DNA from: Halomonas alimentaria
Lineage (GTDB): Bacteria; Pseudomonadota; Gammaproteobacteria; Pseudomonadales; Halomonadaceae
Assembly: GCF_009902005.1 (NCBI RefSeq)
Contig: NZ_WUTT01000001.1
Coordinates: forward strand, 1,106,872-1,170,871
Direction of reading: 5' to 3'
DNA: 64,000 nucleotides
The notes beneath the pieces were generated by a model that saw only the letters and a list, made by a program, of their open reading frames with translations, ran no database searches and was not told the DNA's origin. Within the stretch, counting starts at the first letter, position 1, and each line of letters starts with the position of its first letter. This document shows positions 30,648-40,519 of the stretch, piece by piece. A program made the position numbers and the translations under genes.

Positions 30648-30694
30648 CTCCAAGCTGTTGAAAATAAAGTGTTTATCGAAAGTCTCTCGCTTTC

Positions 30695-30712
30695 CGTCGC
30701 CTACTGGCGACG
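30695..30712. promoter_or_regulatory. Putative enhancer site for a sigma54 activator (GlrR-like)
   Basis: CGTCGCC-TACT-GGCGACG is a perfect 7-bp inverted repeat with 4-bp spacer. It has the CGTC-N10-GACG form, close to TGTC-N10-GACA. The centre is about 131 bp upstream of the predicted sigma54 start and 65 bp (about six helical turns) from the preceding site. A further left arm, TGTCGCC, begins at 30716. It could alternatively be a weak hairpin after argA, but there is no T-tract. Confidence 0.5.
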
Positions 30713-30808
30713 GATTGTCGCCCGAAATCCCTCCGTTATCTTCCTCCTGCCATCGTGCCAGATGAGCGATTTTTTCAAGTAACTGAAAATAAATGATTTT
30801 TCATTTTG

Positions 30809-30824
30809 TGGCACGGCGATCGCA
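30809..30824 (+). promoter_or_regulatory. Sigma54 (-24/-12) promoter
   Basis: TGGCACG-GCGA-TCGCA agrees with the sigma54 consensus TGGCACG-N4-TTGCA at every fixed position but one. It is preceded by an A/T-rich, bendable tract (30768-30808) where IHF could act. Transcription would start near 30835. No gene begins for more than 500 bp and a terminator intervenes, so the product should be a non-coding RNA. Confidence 0.75.
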
Positions 30825-30834
30825 ATACTCTTGG

Positions 30835-31310
30835 TGAGCAACGAAAGCGGTTCATTACGGCTCGAACCGCTTCGATCGTCCAGGGGGCGGAACCACACTG
30901 CCCTGTGCCTCGCCTCCCGGCGATCAGCGTCTGCTCCTAGCGATGTGTGACTTAGGTTGCGATGAGACGGGTACCGACACGGTCACGGACGCGTACCCCA
31001 AGGGCAAGGATGCCCTGGCATGGATGCCTCTCCCCCTTGCGGGGGATCGAATCGCGCAGTGGCGTCACGGCCCGACCCGAAGTGGCCAGGTCTGACGACA
31101 CTGCCAGACACGAAGCAGGACGATGCGCCTGGCGCATCGGCCGCATGAGGAAGGCCAGCCCCTGGTGGCAGATGGCTGACTCATGGCTTCGAGGGCCTTC
31201 CCCGGCCCGTTTGGAAGGGTGAGCGCTGGATGGATCAGGCCACCAGCGGTGATCCTTTCAGACCCTTCAGTTCCCTGCGTACTTGGGCCGGCCCTGCCGG
31301 CCTTTTTTTT
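30835..31310 (+). ncRNA. Candidate sigma54-dependent non-coding RNA upstream of glrK
   Basis: The segment runs from the predicted sigma54 start to a perfect intrinsic terminator. The 5' end forms a 9-bp hairpin (AAGCGGTTC at 30845-30853 with GAACCGCTT at 30864-30872). Further inverted repeats include GGGTAC/GTACCC (30969-30998), TCCCCC-TTGC-GGGGGA (about 31031-31046) and CGATGCGCC/GGCGCATCG (31121-31139). The only open frame of any size (86 codons from 30962) is Arg/Ser-rich and looks spurious. In enteric bacteria the sRNA gene glmY occupies this position before glrK and is driven by sigma54 and GlrR. I see no sequence match to E. coli GlmY or GlmZ by eye, and about 475 nt is longer than either, so processing or an internal end is possible. 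Existence of a transcript is inferred. Confidence 0.5.
31286..31310 (+). terminator. Strong intrinsic terminator before glrK
   Basis: GGCCGGC (31286-31292), a 3-nt loop, GCCGGCC (31296-31302) and then eight T residues form a textbook terminator. It lies 67 bp upstream of glrK and points in the same direction, so it must end a transcript that starts in the argA-glrK interval or in argA. Confidence 0.92.
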
Positions 31311-31377
31311 GCCGCCCACCCGGCCTCGGGCGAAGGGCACGGCTCCCGAGCAAACTCTGGTATCCTGAAGGTCCGAC

Positions 31378-32922
31378 ATGATGGCAGCCCCATCCACCGT
31401 CCCGCCCCTCGGCCTCCTGCAAAGAACGCTGGATATGACCACTCGAGTCGCCCGTCGCTGGCGCCCCCGCTCCCTGTTGCAGCTGGTGCTGATCGCCTTC
31501 CTGGTGGTGATGCTGCCGCTGGCCGTGTTGATGTTCCAGGCCGCCCAGGCGCTCTCCGAGCTCTCCCGCCTGGCCGACGTCAGCGCCCGCCAGGCGGTGG
31601 AAGAGACTCGGCGCGCCCGGACCCTGGGCGCCCTGGCGCTGGAGATGGAGCGCAGCGCCCGCCAGTATGCGGTACTCGAGCAGGAGAGCCTGCTGGAGAT
31701 CTACAGCGAGCGCCTGGCGGAGTACCGCGAGCTGCTGGGGCTGCAGCGTGAGCTGCTCCCCGAGGACCCTGACGTGGCGGCACAGGCGCGCCAGCTCGAC
31801 GAGTTGGCGGCGCTGCCGGGGCTCCCTCTGGAGGCACTCGAGGAGAAGCTCGCCGAGTTCCCTGTGTTTGCTCAGCGCACCGAGGCGATCCGTCAGGCCA
31901 CCAATCGGCGCATCGATACCCGTATCGATGCGATCCGCGAGCGGGCCCAGGGCGTCCAGGGCCGGCTGTGGTGGCAGACCGGTGCGCTGGTTTCCGCCAG
32001 CCTGGTGATGATGCTGCTGTTCTCGTGGCTGATCATTCGCCCGGTGCACCAGCTGGAGCGCCGCATCCTGCGGATCGGCAGCGGTGCCCGTGATGAGCCG
32101 CCGCGCCCGGTGCAGGGGCCGGCGGAGCTGGTCAAGCTGGATGAACGCCTCGACTGGCTCGCCTCGCGGCTTGCCGAGCTGGAGGCCGAGAAGCAGCAGT
32201 TCCTGCGTCACATGTCCCACGAACTCAAGACCCCGCTGGCCAGCGTGCGTGAGGGCTCGGCGCTGCTCGCCGACGGGGTGGTCGGAGAGCTGACACCCCA
32301 GCAGCTGGAGATCCTCGAGCTGATCGATGGCAGCGGCCGCGAGCTGCAGCGGCTGATTGAGCAGCTGCTCGACTACAACCTGCTGCAGCAGAGTCGGCGC
32401 GTGGAGGTCGAGCGGCTCGACGTTGCCACCCTGGTGCGTGAGGTGCTGGCCAAGCACCGCCTGGCGCTGTCCAACAAGGGGATGCGGGTCGAGTGCTTCG
32501 ACGGCCCGGTGACGTGGGTGCTGGACCGCACTGCGACTGGCCATATCCTCGACAATCTGGTGTCCAACGCCATCGCCTACGGTGCCGATGGTGGCGAACT
32601 GGAGATTCGTGCTCGCCAGCGACGCGGCAGCCTGGAGCTGGAGGTGGCCAACAGCGGTGAGCCCATCGCCGAGGTCGACCGTCCGCGTCTGTTCGAGGCC
32701 TTCTACCAGGGGCGCACCCGACGCAAGGGGCCGCTCAAGGGCTCGGGCATCGGCCTTTCGGTGGCGGCGGACTGTGCACGCCTCCAACAGGGGGAACTGG
32801 CGCTGGTGGAGGACCCGCGCCTGGCCGTCTGCTTTCGCCTCACGCTGCCGCGGGCCGCCCTGCCCAGTGATGACCATAACCGCACGCCTGCCGGGATGGC
32901 AGGCCAGGATGCAAGGAGCTGA
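31378..32922 (+). CDS. glrK: Two-component sensor histidine kinase GlrK (QseE)
   Basis: This is the membrane kinase of the GlrK/GlrR system, which responds to envelope conditions and phosphorylates GlrR. The 514-residue protein has helix 1 at about residues 36-56, a periplasmic helical sensor region, helix 2 at about 202-222, HAMP, the H box FLRHMSHELKTPLASV with His281, and a C-terminal ATPase domain with N, G1 and G2 boxes (DNLVSNAIAYG, GSGIGLSVA). The ATG at 31378 has AAGG about seven bases upstream; another ATG follows it, and an in-frame ATG at 31435 is less well supported. qseG starts 4 bp after its stop. Confidence 0.92.
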   Translation: MMAAPSTVPPLGLLQRTLDMTTRVARRWRPRSLLQLVLIAFLVVMLPLAVLMFQAAQALSELSRLADVSARQAVEETRRARTLGALALEMERSARQYAVLEQESLLEIYSERLAEYRELLGLQRELLPEDPDVAAQARQLDELAALPGLPLEALEEKLAEFPVFAQRTEAIRQATNRRIDTRIDAIRERAQGVQGRLWWQTGALVSASLVMMLLFSWLIIRPVHQLERRILRIGSGARDEPPRPVQGPAELVKLDERLDWLASRLAELEAEKQQFLRHMSHELKTPLASVREGSALLADGVVGELTPQQLEILELIDGSGRELQRLIEQLLDYNLLQQSRRVEVERLDVATLVREVLAKHRLALSNKGMRVECFDGPVTWVLDRTATGHILDNLVSNAIAYGADGGELEIRARQRRGSLELEVANSGEPIAEVDRPRLFEAFYQGRTRRKGPLKGSGIGLSVAADCARLQQGELALVEDPRLAVCFRLTLPRAALPSDDHNRTPAGMAGQDARS

Positions 32923-32926
32923 TGCC

Positions 32927-33502
32927 ATGACCCTTCGCCCTCTGCTGGCCTGCCTGCTGGCCGTGTGGCTGGCCGGTTGCGAGCTGCTGCCGCCGGTCCC
33001 CTTCGAGCTGCCCTCCAGCCGCACCACCTCCGAGGCGGCCGCCTCGGCCAGCGGCTGCCATGCCGATCTGCCGAGCTTCGCCGACGATGACTGCCTGCTG
33101 CCGGAGTGGGTGGCCTTCGGGCTGGCGTCCCAGCGCGGTGATCGTGTCTGGCGCCAGGCGATGCTTACGCGCCTCGAGGGGGATTCCACAGAGCGTCGCC
33201 TGGCCCGCGCCGTGGCGCTCGCCTGGGGCAACCCGAGCCAGTGGGAGCGCGCCTCGGAGCTCTACAAGGCTGATCTCGCCGCCGCGCCGGTGCTTCTGCA
33301 GCCGCTGCTGCGCTACTGGCTCAACGAGCTCGAGGGCCGTCGTGCCAGGGCCGGCCGCCTGAATGCCGCAGAGTCGGCTCAGGCACAGAGCGAGGCGCGC
33401 CGCGCCGCGCTGGAAGAGGAAAATGCCGACCTGGAGAAGAAGCTCGAGGCGCTGACCGCCATCGAGCGCAGCATCAACCTGCGTCAGCAGGCCGACGAGT
33501 GA
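32927..33502 (+). CDS. qseG: QseG-like outer-membrane lipoprotein
   Basis: This 191-residue lipoprotein lies between the kinase and regulator genes, exactly where QseG/YfhG sits in enteric bacteria; there it activates the kinase from the outer membrane. The signal peptide ends in the lipobox LAGC with Cys18. A mostly helical domain follows, including TERRLARAVALAWGNPSQW, and then a charged C-terminal coiled coil rich in Glu, Arg and Ala. Identity rests mainly on position, lipobox and size. Primary sequence similarity to enteric QseG looks low. Confidence 0.78.
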   Translation: MTLRPLLACLLAVWLAGCELLPPVPFELPSSRTTSEAAASASGCHADLPSFADDDCLLPEWVAFGLASQRGDRVWRQAMLTRLEGDSTERRLARAVALAWGNPSQWERASELYKADLAAAPVLLQPLLRYWLNELEGRRARAGRLNAAESAQAQSEARRAALEEENADLEKKLEALTAIERSINLRQQADE

Positions 33503-33515
33503 TGGAGGACCCGAC

Positions 33516-34931
33516 GTGAAGAACCTGCCCCCCCTGCAAGCCCGCGCTGAATCGACACGGATGGCGGCCGCCGGGAGTGCCGGTCGTCGGCAACCTGCGC
33601 ATATCCTGCTGGTGGATGATGACGTCAGCCTGCTCAAGCTGCTGGGCATGCGCCTGGAGAGTCGCGGCTACCGGCTGACCACCGCTGAGAGCGGCTGCGA
33701 GGCGCTACGCTCGCTGGAGGTCGATCGCCCCGACCTGGTGCTTACCGACCTGCGCATGGACGAGATGGATGGCCTGGCGCTGTTCCGTGAGGTACAGCGC
33801 GAGGCGCCGGGACTGCCGGTGATCCTGCTCACCGCCCACGGCTCGATTCCCGACGCCGTCGCCGCCACTCGCGAGGGGGTGTTCAGCTTCCTGACCAAGC
33901 CGGTGGACCGCGATGAGCTGTTCGAGGCCATTGAGCAGGCGCTGGCCCAGGCACCGGGGGTCACCCCCGAGGGTGACGAGGCCTGGCGCGCCGGGATCAT
34001 CACCCACAGCCCCGAGATGGAGCGGCTGCTGGAGCAGGCGCGCATGGTGGCGGCTTCCGACGTCAGCGTGCTGGTGACAGGCCCCTCCGGCTCCGGCAAG
34101 GAGCTGATGGCCAAGGCCATCCATCGCGCCAGCCGACGAGCCGACAAGCCCTTCGTGGCGATCAACTGCGGTGCGCTGCCGGAACAGCTGCTCGAGAGTG
34201 AGCTCTTCGGACACGCCAAGGGCGCCTTCACCGGGGCGGTGAGTGAGCATCAGGGCCTGTTCCAGGCCGCCGATGGTGGCACCCTGTTCCTGGACGAGAT
34301 CGGTGACATGCCGCTGTCGCTGCAGGTCAAGTTGCTGCGCGCCCTGCAGGAACGCCAGATCCGCCCATTGGGCTCCACTACCCAGGTCCCGGTGGATGTG
34401 CGGGTCATTTCCGCCACCCATCGCGACCTCGATCGCGCCATGAGCGAGGGGGAGTTCCGCGAGGATCTCTACTACCGCCTCAACGTGGTCAACCTGCGCC
34501 TGCCCCCGCTCCATGAGCGCGCCGAGGATGTGCCACTGCTGGCCAAGCACCTGGTGGCCCAGGCCGCCGAGCGCCACAAGCCCTTCGTCAAAGGCTTCTC
34601 GCCGGAGGCCCTCAAGCTGCTCGCCGCCAGTGCCTGGCCGGGCAACGTCCGCCAGCTGGTCAACGTGGTGGAGCAGTGCGTGGCGCTGACCGGGACCGCC
34701 ATCATTCCCGAGGCGCTGGTGGCCCAGGCCCTGGCCGCCGAGGAGCAGGCCCTGCCCACCTTCAACGACGCCCGGGCGGCCTTCGAGCGCCGCTACCTGA
34801 TCAAGGTGCTCAAGCTCACCGAGGGCAACGTCACCCAGGCGGCGCGCATCGCCGGACGCAACCGCACCGACTTCTACAAGCTGCTGGGGCGTCACGACCT
34901 GGAGCCCTCCACCTTCAAGCCCGAGCGCTGA
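33516..34931 (+). CDS. glrR: Sigma54-dependent response regulator GlrR (QseF)
   Basis: This NtrC-family activator is phosphorylated by GlrK. In enterics it activates glmY and a few other sigma54 promoters. The 471-residue protein has a receiver domain with acidic pocket DDD (34-36) and phospho-acceptor Asp78, then an AAA+ domain with Walker A GPSGSGKE (189-196), the sigma54-contact loop GAFTGA (236-241) and Walker B near 257-262. A C-terminal Fis-type HTH (EGNVTQAARIAGRNRTDFYKL) follows. The start is a GTG at 33516 with GGAGG upstream. It is the last gene of glrK-qseG-glrR. The intact GAFTGA loop means it can act on sigma54 promoters such as that at 30809. Confidence 0.93.
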   Translation: MKNLPPLQARAESTRMAAAGSAGRRQPAHILLVDDDVSLLKLLGMRLESRGYRLTTAESGCEALRSLEVDRPDLVLTDLRMDEMDGLALFREVQREAPGLPVILLTAHGSIPDAVAATREGVFSFLTKPVDRDELFEAIEQALAQAPGVTPEGDEAWRAGIITHSPEMERLLEQARMVAASDVSVLVTGPSGSGKELMAKAIHRASRRADKPFVAINCGALPEQLLESELFGHAKGAFTGAVSEHQGLFQAADGGTLFLDEIGDMPLSLQVKLLRALQERQIRPLGSTTQVPVDVRVISATHRDLDRAMSEGEFREDLYYRLNVVNLRLPPLHERAEDVPLLAKHLVAQAAERHKPFVKGFSPEALKLLAASAWPGNVRQLVNVVEQCVALTGTAIIPEALVAQALAAEEQALPTFNDARAAFERRYLIKVLKLTEGNVTQAARIAGRNRTDFYKLLGRHDLEPSTFKPER

Positions 34932-34948
34932 GCTCCCTTCCAACGCAA

Positions 34949-34972
34949 GGCCCCCGCCGATTGGCGGGGGCC
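34949..34972. terminator. Bidirectional hairpin between glrR and the peroxiredoxin gene
   Basis: GGCCCCCGCC-GATT-GGCGGGGGCC is a perfect 10-bp stem with a 4-nt loop lying between convergent genes. T-tracts on both sides are poor, so termination strength is uncertain. Confidence 0.6.
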
Positions 34973-34995
34973 CGGGGCGACGCGCGGTAGAGCGC

Positions 34996-35652
34996 TTACA
35001 TCTGCGGCAGCTTGGCGCGACGCAGGTAGGGGAAGACGGTCTCGAACTCGCCGTACTTCGCCTTGGCATCCTCGTCGGAGACGCTGGTGGGGATGATCAC
35101 ATCCTGGCCCAGGTTCCAGTCGGCCGGGGTGGCCACACCTTCGCCGTTGGCGGTCTGCAGCGCATCCAGCGCGCGCAGTACCTCGGCGAAGTTGCGACCG
35201 ACGTTCATCGGGTAGGTCATGGAGAGCTTGAGCTGCTTGTCCGGACCGATGATGAACACCGAGCGCACAGTGGCGCTGTCATTGGGGGTGCGGCCGTCCG
35301 GGAGGTAGGCATCGGCGGGCAGCATGTCGAACAGCTTGGCGACCTTGAGGTCCTCGTCGGCGATGATCGGGAAGCCGACGTCACAGCTGGCGAAGCTGGC
35401 GATGTCCTTGATCCAGCCCTTGTGCTCCTCGACGCCATCCACCGAAATGCCGATCACCTTGGTGCCGCGCTTCTTCCACTCCTCGCCGAGCTTGGCGACG
35501 GCGCCGAATTCCGTGGTGCACACCGGGGTGAAGTCCTTGGGGTGGGAGAACAGGATCGCCCAGCTGTCGCCGATCCACTCATGGAAACGGATTGGGCCCT
35601 GGCTGGTATCGGCTTCGAAATCCGGTACAACATCATTGATGCGCAGAGACAT
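34996..35652 (-). CDS. 1-Cys peroxiredoxin (Prx6 subfamily)
   Basis: This is a 218-residue thiol peroxidase that detoxifies hydrogen and alkyl peroxides. The peroxidatic Cys45 lies in FTPVCTTEFG. The family-typical long C-terminal domain contains RSVFIIGPDKQLKLSMTYP and GRNFAEVLRALDALQ, which marks the Prx6 group rather than AhpC or BCP. Other cysteines are few and not in resolving position. The ATG at 35652 starts the conserved MSLRINDVVPDF; an extension to 35688 is unnecessary. Confidence 0.93.
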   Translation of the reverse strand: MSLRINDVVPDFEADTSQGPIRFHEWIGDSWAILFSHPKDFTPVCTTEFGAVAKLGEEWKKRGTKVIGISVDGVEEHKGWIKDIASFASCDVGFPIIADEDLKVAKLFDMLPADAYLPDGRTPNDSATVRSVFIIGPDKQLKLSMTYPMNVGRNFAEVLRALDALQTANGEGVATPADWNLGQDVIIPTSVSDEDAKAKYGEFETVFPYLRRAKLPQM

Positions 35653-35804
35653 GGTGGTACTCCCTGTTGCGTGGTGATAAGCCCCCACCCGTGGCGGGGA
35701 CGTCGTGAGGATATTCGACGTAACGGCATCTGGCCGATGGCGTCAAGACTTCTTGTGACTAAGCTTAGGTAGTTCTCTTTGGAATAACTATATTCCTAAA
35801 ACTA

Positions 35805-37172
35805 TCAGCTCGATTGTTCCCTGGCCTGCGGTTTGGTGTCGCAGCGGAGCACCTCCAGCGTCAGGCGCCCTTCGCCCAGTCGGGCGGCCAGGCGGTCGCC
35901 GGGGGCGGTGTCGTCGGCGCGACGCACCACGCGTCCCTGCTCGTCCTCGAGGATCGCGTAGCCGCGGCCGAGCACCGCCAGCGGGCTGACCGCCTGCAGC
36001 TCCCGGGCCACCCCGGCCAGGCGCTCGCGATGGCGCGCCAGCTCCCGCGGCGCGGCGGTGGCCAGGCGTTGCCTGGCCGCCTCGAGCCGACGTTCGGCCA
36101 GCGTCAGCTGGCGGCCGGGAGGATGTGCCGCCAGGCGGCGCTCCAGCTGGCTCTGGCGGCGCCGGGCCTCGGCCAGGCGTGCCTGGATGGCACGCGTCAG
36201 GCGCCCGGTGAGCTGGGCCAGGGCCTGGCGCTGACGCTCGAGCCCCTCGCCGGGGTGGCGCAGCCGCGCACGCAGGTGATCCAGGCGCTGGCCCTCGGCG
36301 TCGAGGCGTGCCTGAACCGCTCGCTGCAGGCGAGACTCCCGCGCCTCGAGACGCTGGGTGAGCTCGCGGCGATCCGGCACCAGCCGCTCCGCGGCGGCGG
36401 AAGGCGTGGGGGCCCGCGCGTCGGCGGCGAAGTCGGCGAGGGTCACGTCCACCTCGTGGCCCACCGCCGACATCACCGGCAGCCGTGAGTGGAAGATCGC
36501 CCGGGCCAGGTGCTCGTAGTTGAAGGCCCAAAGGTCCTCCAGGCTGCCCCCGCCCCGGGTGAGCAGGATGGCATCCCGGCCCGGGTCCAGGCTCGACTGG
36601 CGATTGAGCAGACCCAGCGCCGAGATCATCGCCGGCACCGCCTCGCGCCCCTGCACCGCCACCGGGATCAGCGTCACGTTGACCATCGGCCAGCGGGCGG
36701 CGAGCACCGCCAGTACATCACGGATCGCCGCACCGCTGGGCGAGGTGACCACCAGCAGATGGCGCGGGGGGCAGGGCAGGGGGCGGGCGTTGGCGAACAC
36801 CCCCTCGGCGGAGAGCCGCGCCTTGAGCCGCTCGAAGGCCGCCAGCAGCTCGCCCACGCCGGTGGCCTGTACCGCTTCCGCGATCAGCTGGTAGTCGCCC
36901 CTGGGCTCGAAGATCGACAGCCGCCCGCGGACCTTGACCCGGTCGCCGTCGCGCATGGGCGCGCCCACGAAGCGCGCACGGTTGCGGAACAGGGCGGCGC
37001 GCAGCTGGGCCTGCTCGTCCTTGAGGGTGAAGTAGACGTGGCCGGAGCTCGGTCGTGACACCCCGGAGAGTTCGCCCTCGACCCAGACCTCGCCGAAGCG
37101 CCCCTCCAGCAGCTGGCGGGCGCTGCGGTTGAGCTCGCTGACGGAGAGTGGCGGGGCGTCGGGGCGGTGCAT
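35805..37172 (-). CDS. xseA: Exodeoxyribonuclease VII large subunit
   Basis: This is the catalytic subunit of ExoVII, which degrades single-stranded DNA from both ends in repair. The 455-residue protein has an N-terminal OB fold (VWVEGELSGVSRPSSGHVYFTLKD), the catalytic domain (LLVVTSPSGAAIRDVL and the glycine-rich LLTRGGGSLEDLW), a long coiled coil, and a C-terminal GYAIL motif. Length is normal. It is divergent from guaB with a 140-bp gap. The small subunit xseB is not in the window. Confidence 0.95.
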   Translation of the reverse strand: MHRPDAPPLSVSELNRSARQLLEGRFGEVWVEGELSGVSRPSSGHVYFTLKDEQAQLRAALFRNRARFVGAPMRDGDRVKVRGRLSIFEPRGDYQLIAEAVQATGVGELLAAFERLKARLSAEGVFANARPLPCPPRHLLVVTSPSGAAIRDVLAVLAARWPMVNVTLIPVAVQGREAVPAMISALGLLNRQSSLDPGRDAILLTRGGGSLEDLWAFNYEHLARAIFHSRLPVMSAVGHEVDVTLADFAADARAPTPSAAAERLVPDRRELTQRLEARESRLQRAVQARLDAEGQRLDHLRARLRHPGEGLERQRQALAQLTGRLTRAIQARLAEARRRQSQLERRLAAHPPGRQLTLAERRLEAARQRLATAAPRELARHRERLAGVARELQAVSPLAVLGRGYAILEDEQGRVVRRADDTAPGDRLAARLGEGRLTLEVLRCDTKPQAREQSS

Positions 37173-37227
37173 GGCGTTGGCTCGGTTGGTATCAGGCGTT
37201 CAGGGTAGCATGACGTCTCGCTGGACC

Positions 37228-37257
37228 GTGACGTGACCCGCCCTCGGCCGTTATAAT
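37228..37257 (+). promoter_or_regulatory. Sigma70 promoter of guaBA
   Basis: A perfect TATAAT at 37252-37257 is preceded by GTGACG (4 of 6 matches to TTGACA) at 37228-37233, with an 18-bp spacer. It lies about 55 bp upstream of guaB. Confidence 0.65.
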
Positions 37258-37267
37258 GGTTGATTAA

Positions 37268-38782
<1,515 letters not shown>

Positions 38783-38807
38783 TACACGCTTGACGCCGGG
38801 AGGCTTG

Positions 38808-38838
38808 AAGCTGGAAGTGGCCGCGCCGCTTCCAGCTT
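38808..38838 (+). promoter_or_regulatory. Inverted repeat in the guaB-guaA gap
   Basis: AAGCTGGAAG (38808-38817) and CTTCCAGCTT (38829-38838) form a perfect 10-bp stem with a GC-rich 11-nt loop. The following TTCGTGTTT is a weak T-tract. It could adjust the guaB:guaA ratio by partial termination or protect mRNA ends. Confidence 0.5.
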
Positions 38839-38878
38839 TCGTGTTTCCGGGCCGTTCGCCTCTCAAAGGAAAGGCCAG

Positions 38879-40456
38879 ATGACCGACATTCACGCCCACA
38901 AGATCCTGATCCTCGACTTCGGCTCCCAGTACACCCAGCTGATCGCCCGCCGGGTGCGCGAGATCGGCGTCTACTCCGAGGTTCGCGCCTTCGACATCAG
39001 CGAGGCCGAGATCCGCGAGTACGCCCCCAATGGCATCATCCTCGCCGGCGGCCCGGAATCCGTCACCGAGCTCGACTCGCCCCGTGCCCCGGCGTGCGTG
39101 TTCGAGATGGGCCTGCCGGTGCTGGGCATCTGTTATGGCATGCAGACCATGGCCGAGCAGCTCGGCGGCGCCGTGGAGGGCTCCCATGTCCACGAGTTCG
39201 GCTACGCCCAGATCCGCCTCGACGCCGAGACGGCGCTGTTCCGCGACATCTCGGACCATATCGACCACGAGACCGGCCGCAACCTGCTCGACGTCTGGAT
39301 GAGCCACGGCGACAAGGTCTCCCGCGTGCCCGCAGAGTTCACCGTCACCGCCTCCACGCCGAGCTGCCCCATCGCCGCCATGGCCTGGGAGGAGAAGCGC
39401 TTCTTTGGCGTGCAGTTCCATCCCGAGGTGACCCATACCCTGCAGGGCCAACGCATCCTCGAGCACTTCGTGATCGATATCTGCCAGGCCGAGTGCAACT
39501 GGACCCCGGCCCAGATCATCGAGGACCAGATCGCCCGGGTGCGCGACCAGGTGGGCGACCGCCATGTGCTGCTCGGCCTCTCCGGCGGTGTGGACTCCTC
39601 GGTGGTGGCAGCACTCCTGCACAAGGCGATCGGTGACCAGCTGACCTGTGTGTTCGTCGACAACGGCCTGCTGCGCAAGGCCGAGGGCGACCAGGTGATG
39701 GAGACCTTCGCCCGCCACATGGGCGTGAAGGTGATCCGCGTGGACGCCGAGGACCTGTTCCTCGACAAGCTGAAGGGCGAGGCCGACCCCGAGGCCAAGC
39801 GCAAGATCATCGGCAACACCTTCATCGATGTCTTCGATGCCGAGGCCGCCAAGATCGAGGGCGTGGACTTCCTGGCCCAGGGCACCATCTATCCGGATGT
39901 GATCGAGTCTGCCGCCGCCAAGACCGGCAAGGCCCACGTGATCAAGTCGCACCACAACGTGGGCGGCCTGCCCGAGACCATGAAGCTCAAGCTGGTCGAG
40001 CCGCTGCGCGAGCTGTTCAAGGATGAGGTGCGCAAGCTCGGCGTCGAGCTCGGCCTGCCCTACGACATGGTCTACCGCCACCCCTTCCCGGGGCCGGGCC
40101 TGGGCGTGCGCATCCTCGGTGAGGTGAAGAAGGAGTACGCCGACATCCTGCGCGAGGCCGACGCCATCTTCATCGAGGAGTTGCACCGCGCCGACTGGTA
40201 CCACAAGACCAGCCAGGCCTTCGCGGTCTTCCTGCCGGTCAAGTCCGTCGGCGTGGTCGGCGATGCCCGCCGCTACGAGTGGGTCATCGCCCTGCGCGCC
40301 GTGGAGACCATCGACTTCATGACCGCCCGCTGGGCCCACCTGCCCTACGAGCTGCTGGAGACGGTCTCCAACCGCATCATCAACGAGATCAGTGGCGTCT
40401 CCCGCGTCACCTACGACGTCTCGAGCAAGCCGCCGGCTACCATCGAGTGGGAATAA
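38879..40456 (+). CDS. guaA: GMP synthase (glutamine-hydrolysing)
   Basis: This enzyme aminates XMP to GMP. The 525-residue protein has an N-terminal class I glutamine amidotransferase domain with the nucleophile in GICYGMQ and the His-x-Glu pair in FHPEVTH. The ATP pyrophosphatase domain has the P-loop LSGGVDSSV, and the C-terminal dimerisation domain ends in PPATIEWE. It is the second gene of guaBA and is ended by a strong terminator. Confidence 0.97.
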   Translation: MTDIHAHKILILDFGSQYTQLIARRVREIGVYSEVRAFDISEAEIREYAPNGIILAGGPESVTELDSPRAPACVFEMGLPVLGICYGMQTMAEQLGGAVEGSHVHEFGYAQIRLDAETALFRDISDHIDHETGRNLLDVWMSHGDKVSRVPAEFTVTASTPSCPIAAMAWEEKRFFGVQFHPEVTHTLQGQRILEHFVIDICQAECNWTPAQIIEDQIARVRDQVGDRHVLLGLSGGVDSSVVAALLHKAIGDQLTCVFVDNGLLRKAEGDQVMETFARHMGVKVIRVDAEDLFLDKLKGEADPEAKRKIIGNTFIDVFDAEAAKIEGVDFLAQGTIYPDVIESAAAKTGKAHVIKSHHNVGGLPETMKLKLVEPLRELFKDEVRKLGVELGLPYDMVYRHPFPGPGLGVRILGEVKKEYADILREADAIFIEELHRADWYHKTSQAFAVFLPVKSVGVVGDARRYEWVIALRAVETIDFMTARWAHLPYELLETVSNRIINEISGVSRVTYDVSSKPPATIEWE

Positions 40457-40486
40457 GTAAAGTTACCAAGGTGTATTTTTCGTAAC

Positions 40487-40516
40487 GGGAGTGCCAGAAG
40501 GCGCTCCCATTTTTAA
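40487..40516 (+). terminator. Intrinsic terminator of guaBA
   Basis: GGGAGTGCC (40487-40495), loop AGAA, GGCGCTCCC (40500-40508; one G-T pair) and then ATTTTTAA form a clear intrinsic terminator. It also marks the sharp switch from GC-rich guaA to the AT-rich gene that follows. Confidence 0.88.
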
Positions 40517-40519
40517 TAG

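Noticed and set aside
30962..31222. 86-codon open frame inside the argA-glrK gap
   Set aside because: It is Arg/Ser-rich with no recognisable family, no good ribosome-binding site, and overlaps inverted repeats of the candidate RNA. It looks like a chance open frame in GC-rich DNA.
30835..31310. CsrB/RsmZ-type RNA with many GGA motifs
   Set aside because: I counted about ten GGA triplets in about 475 nt, close to what base composition predicts, and they are not consistently in hairpin loops.
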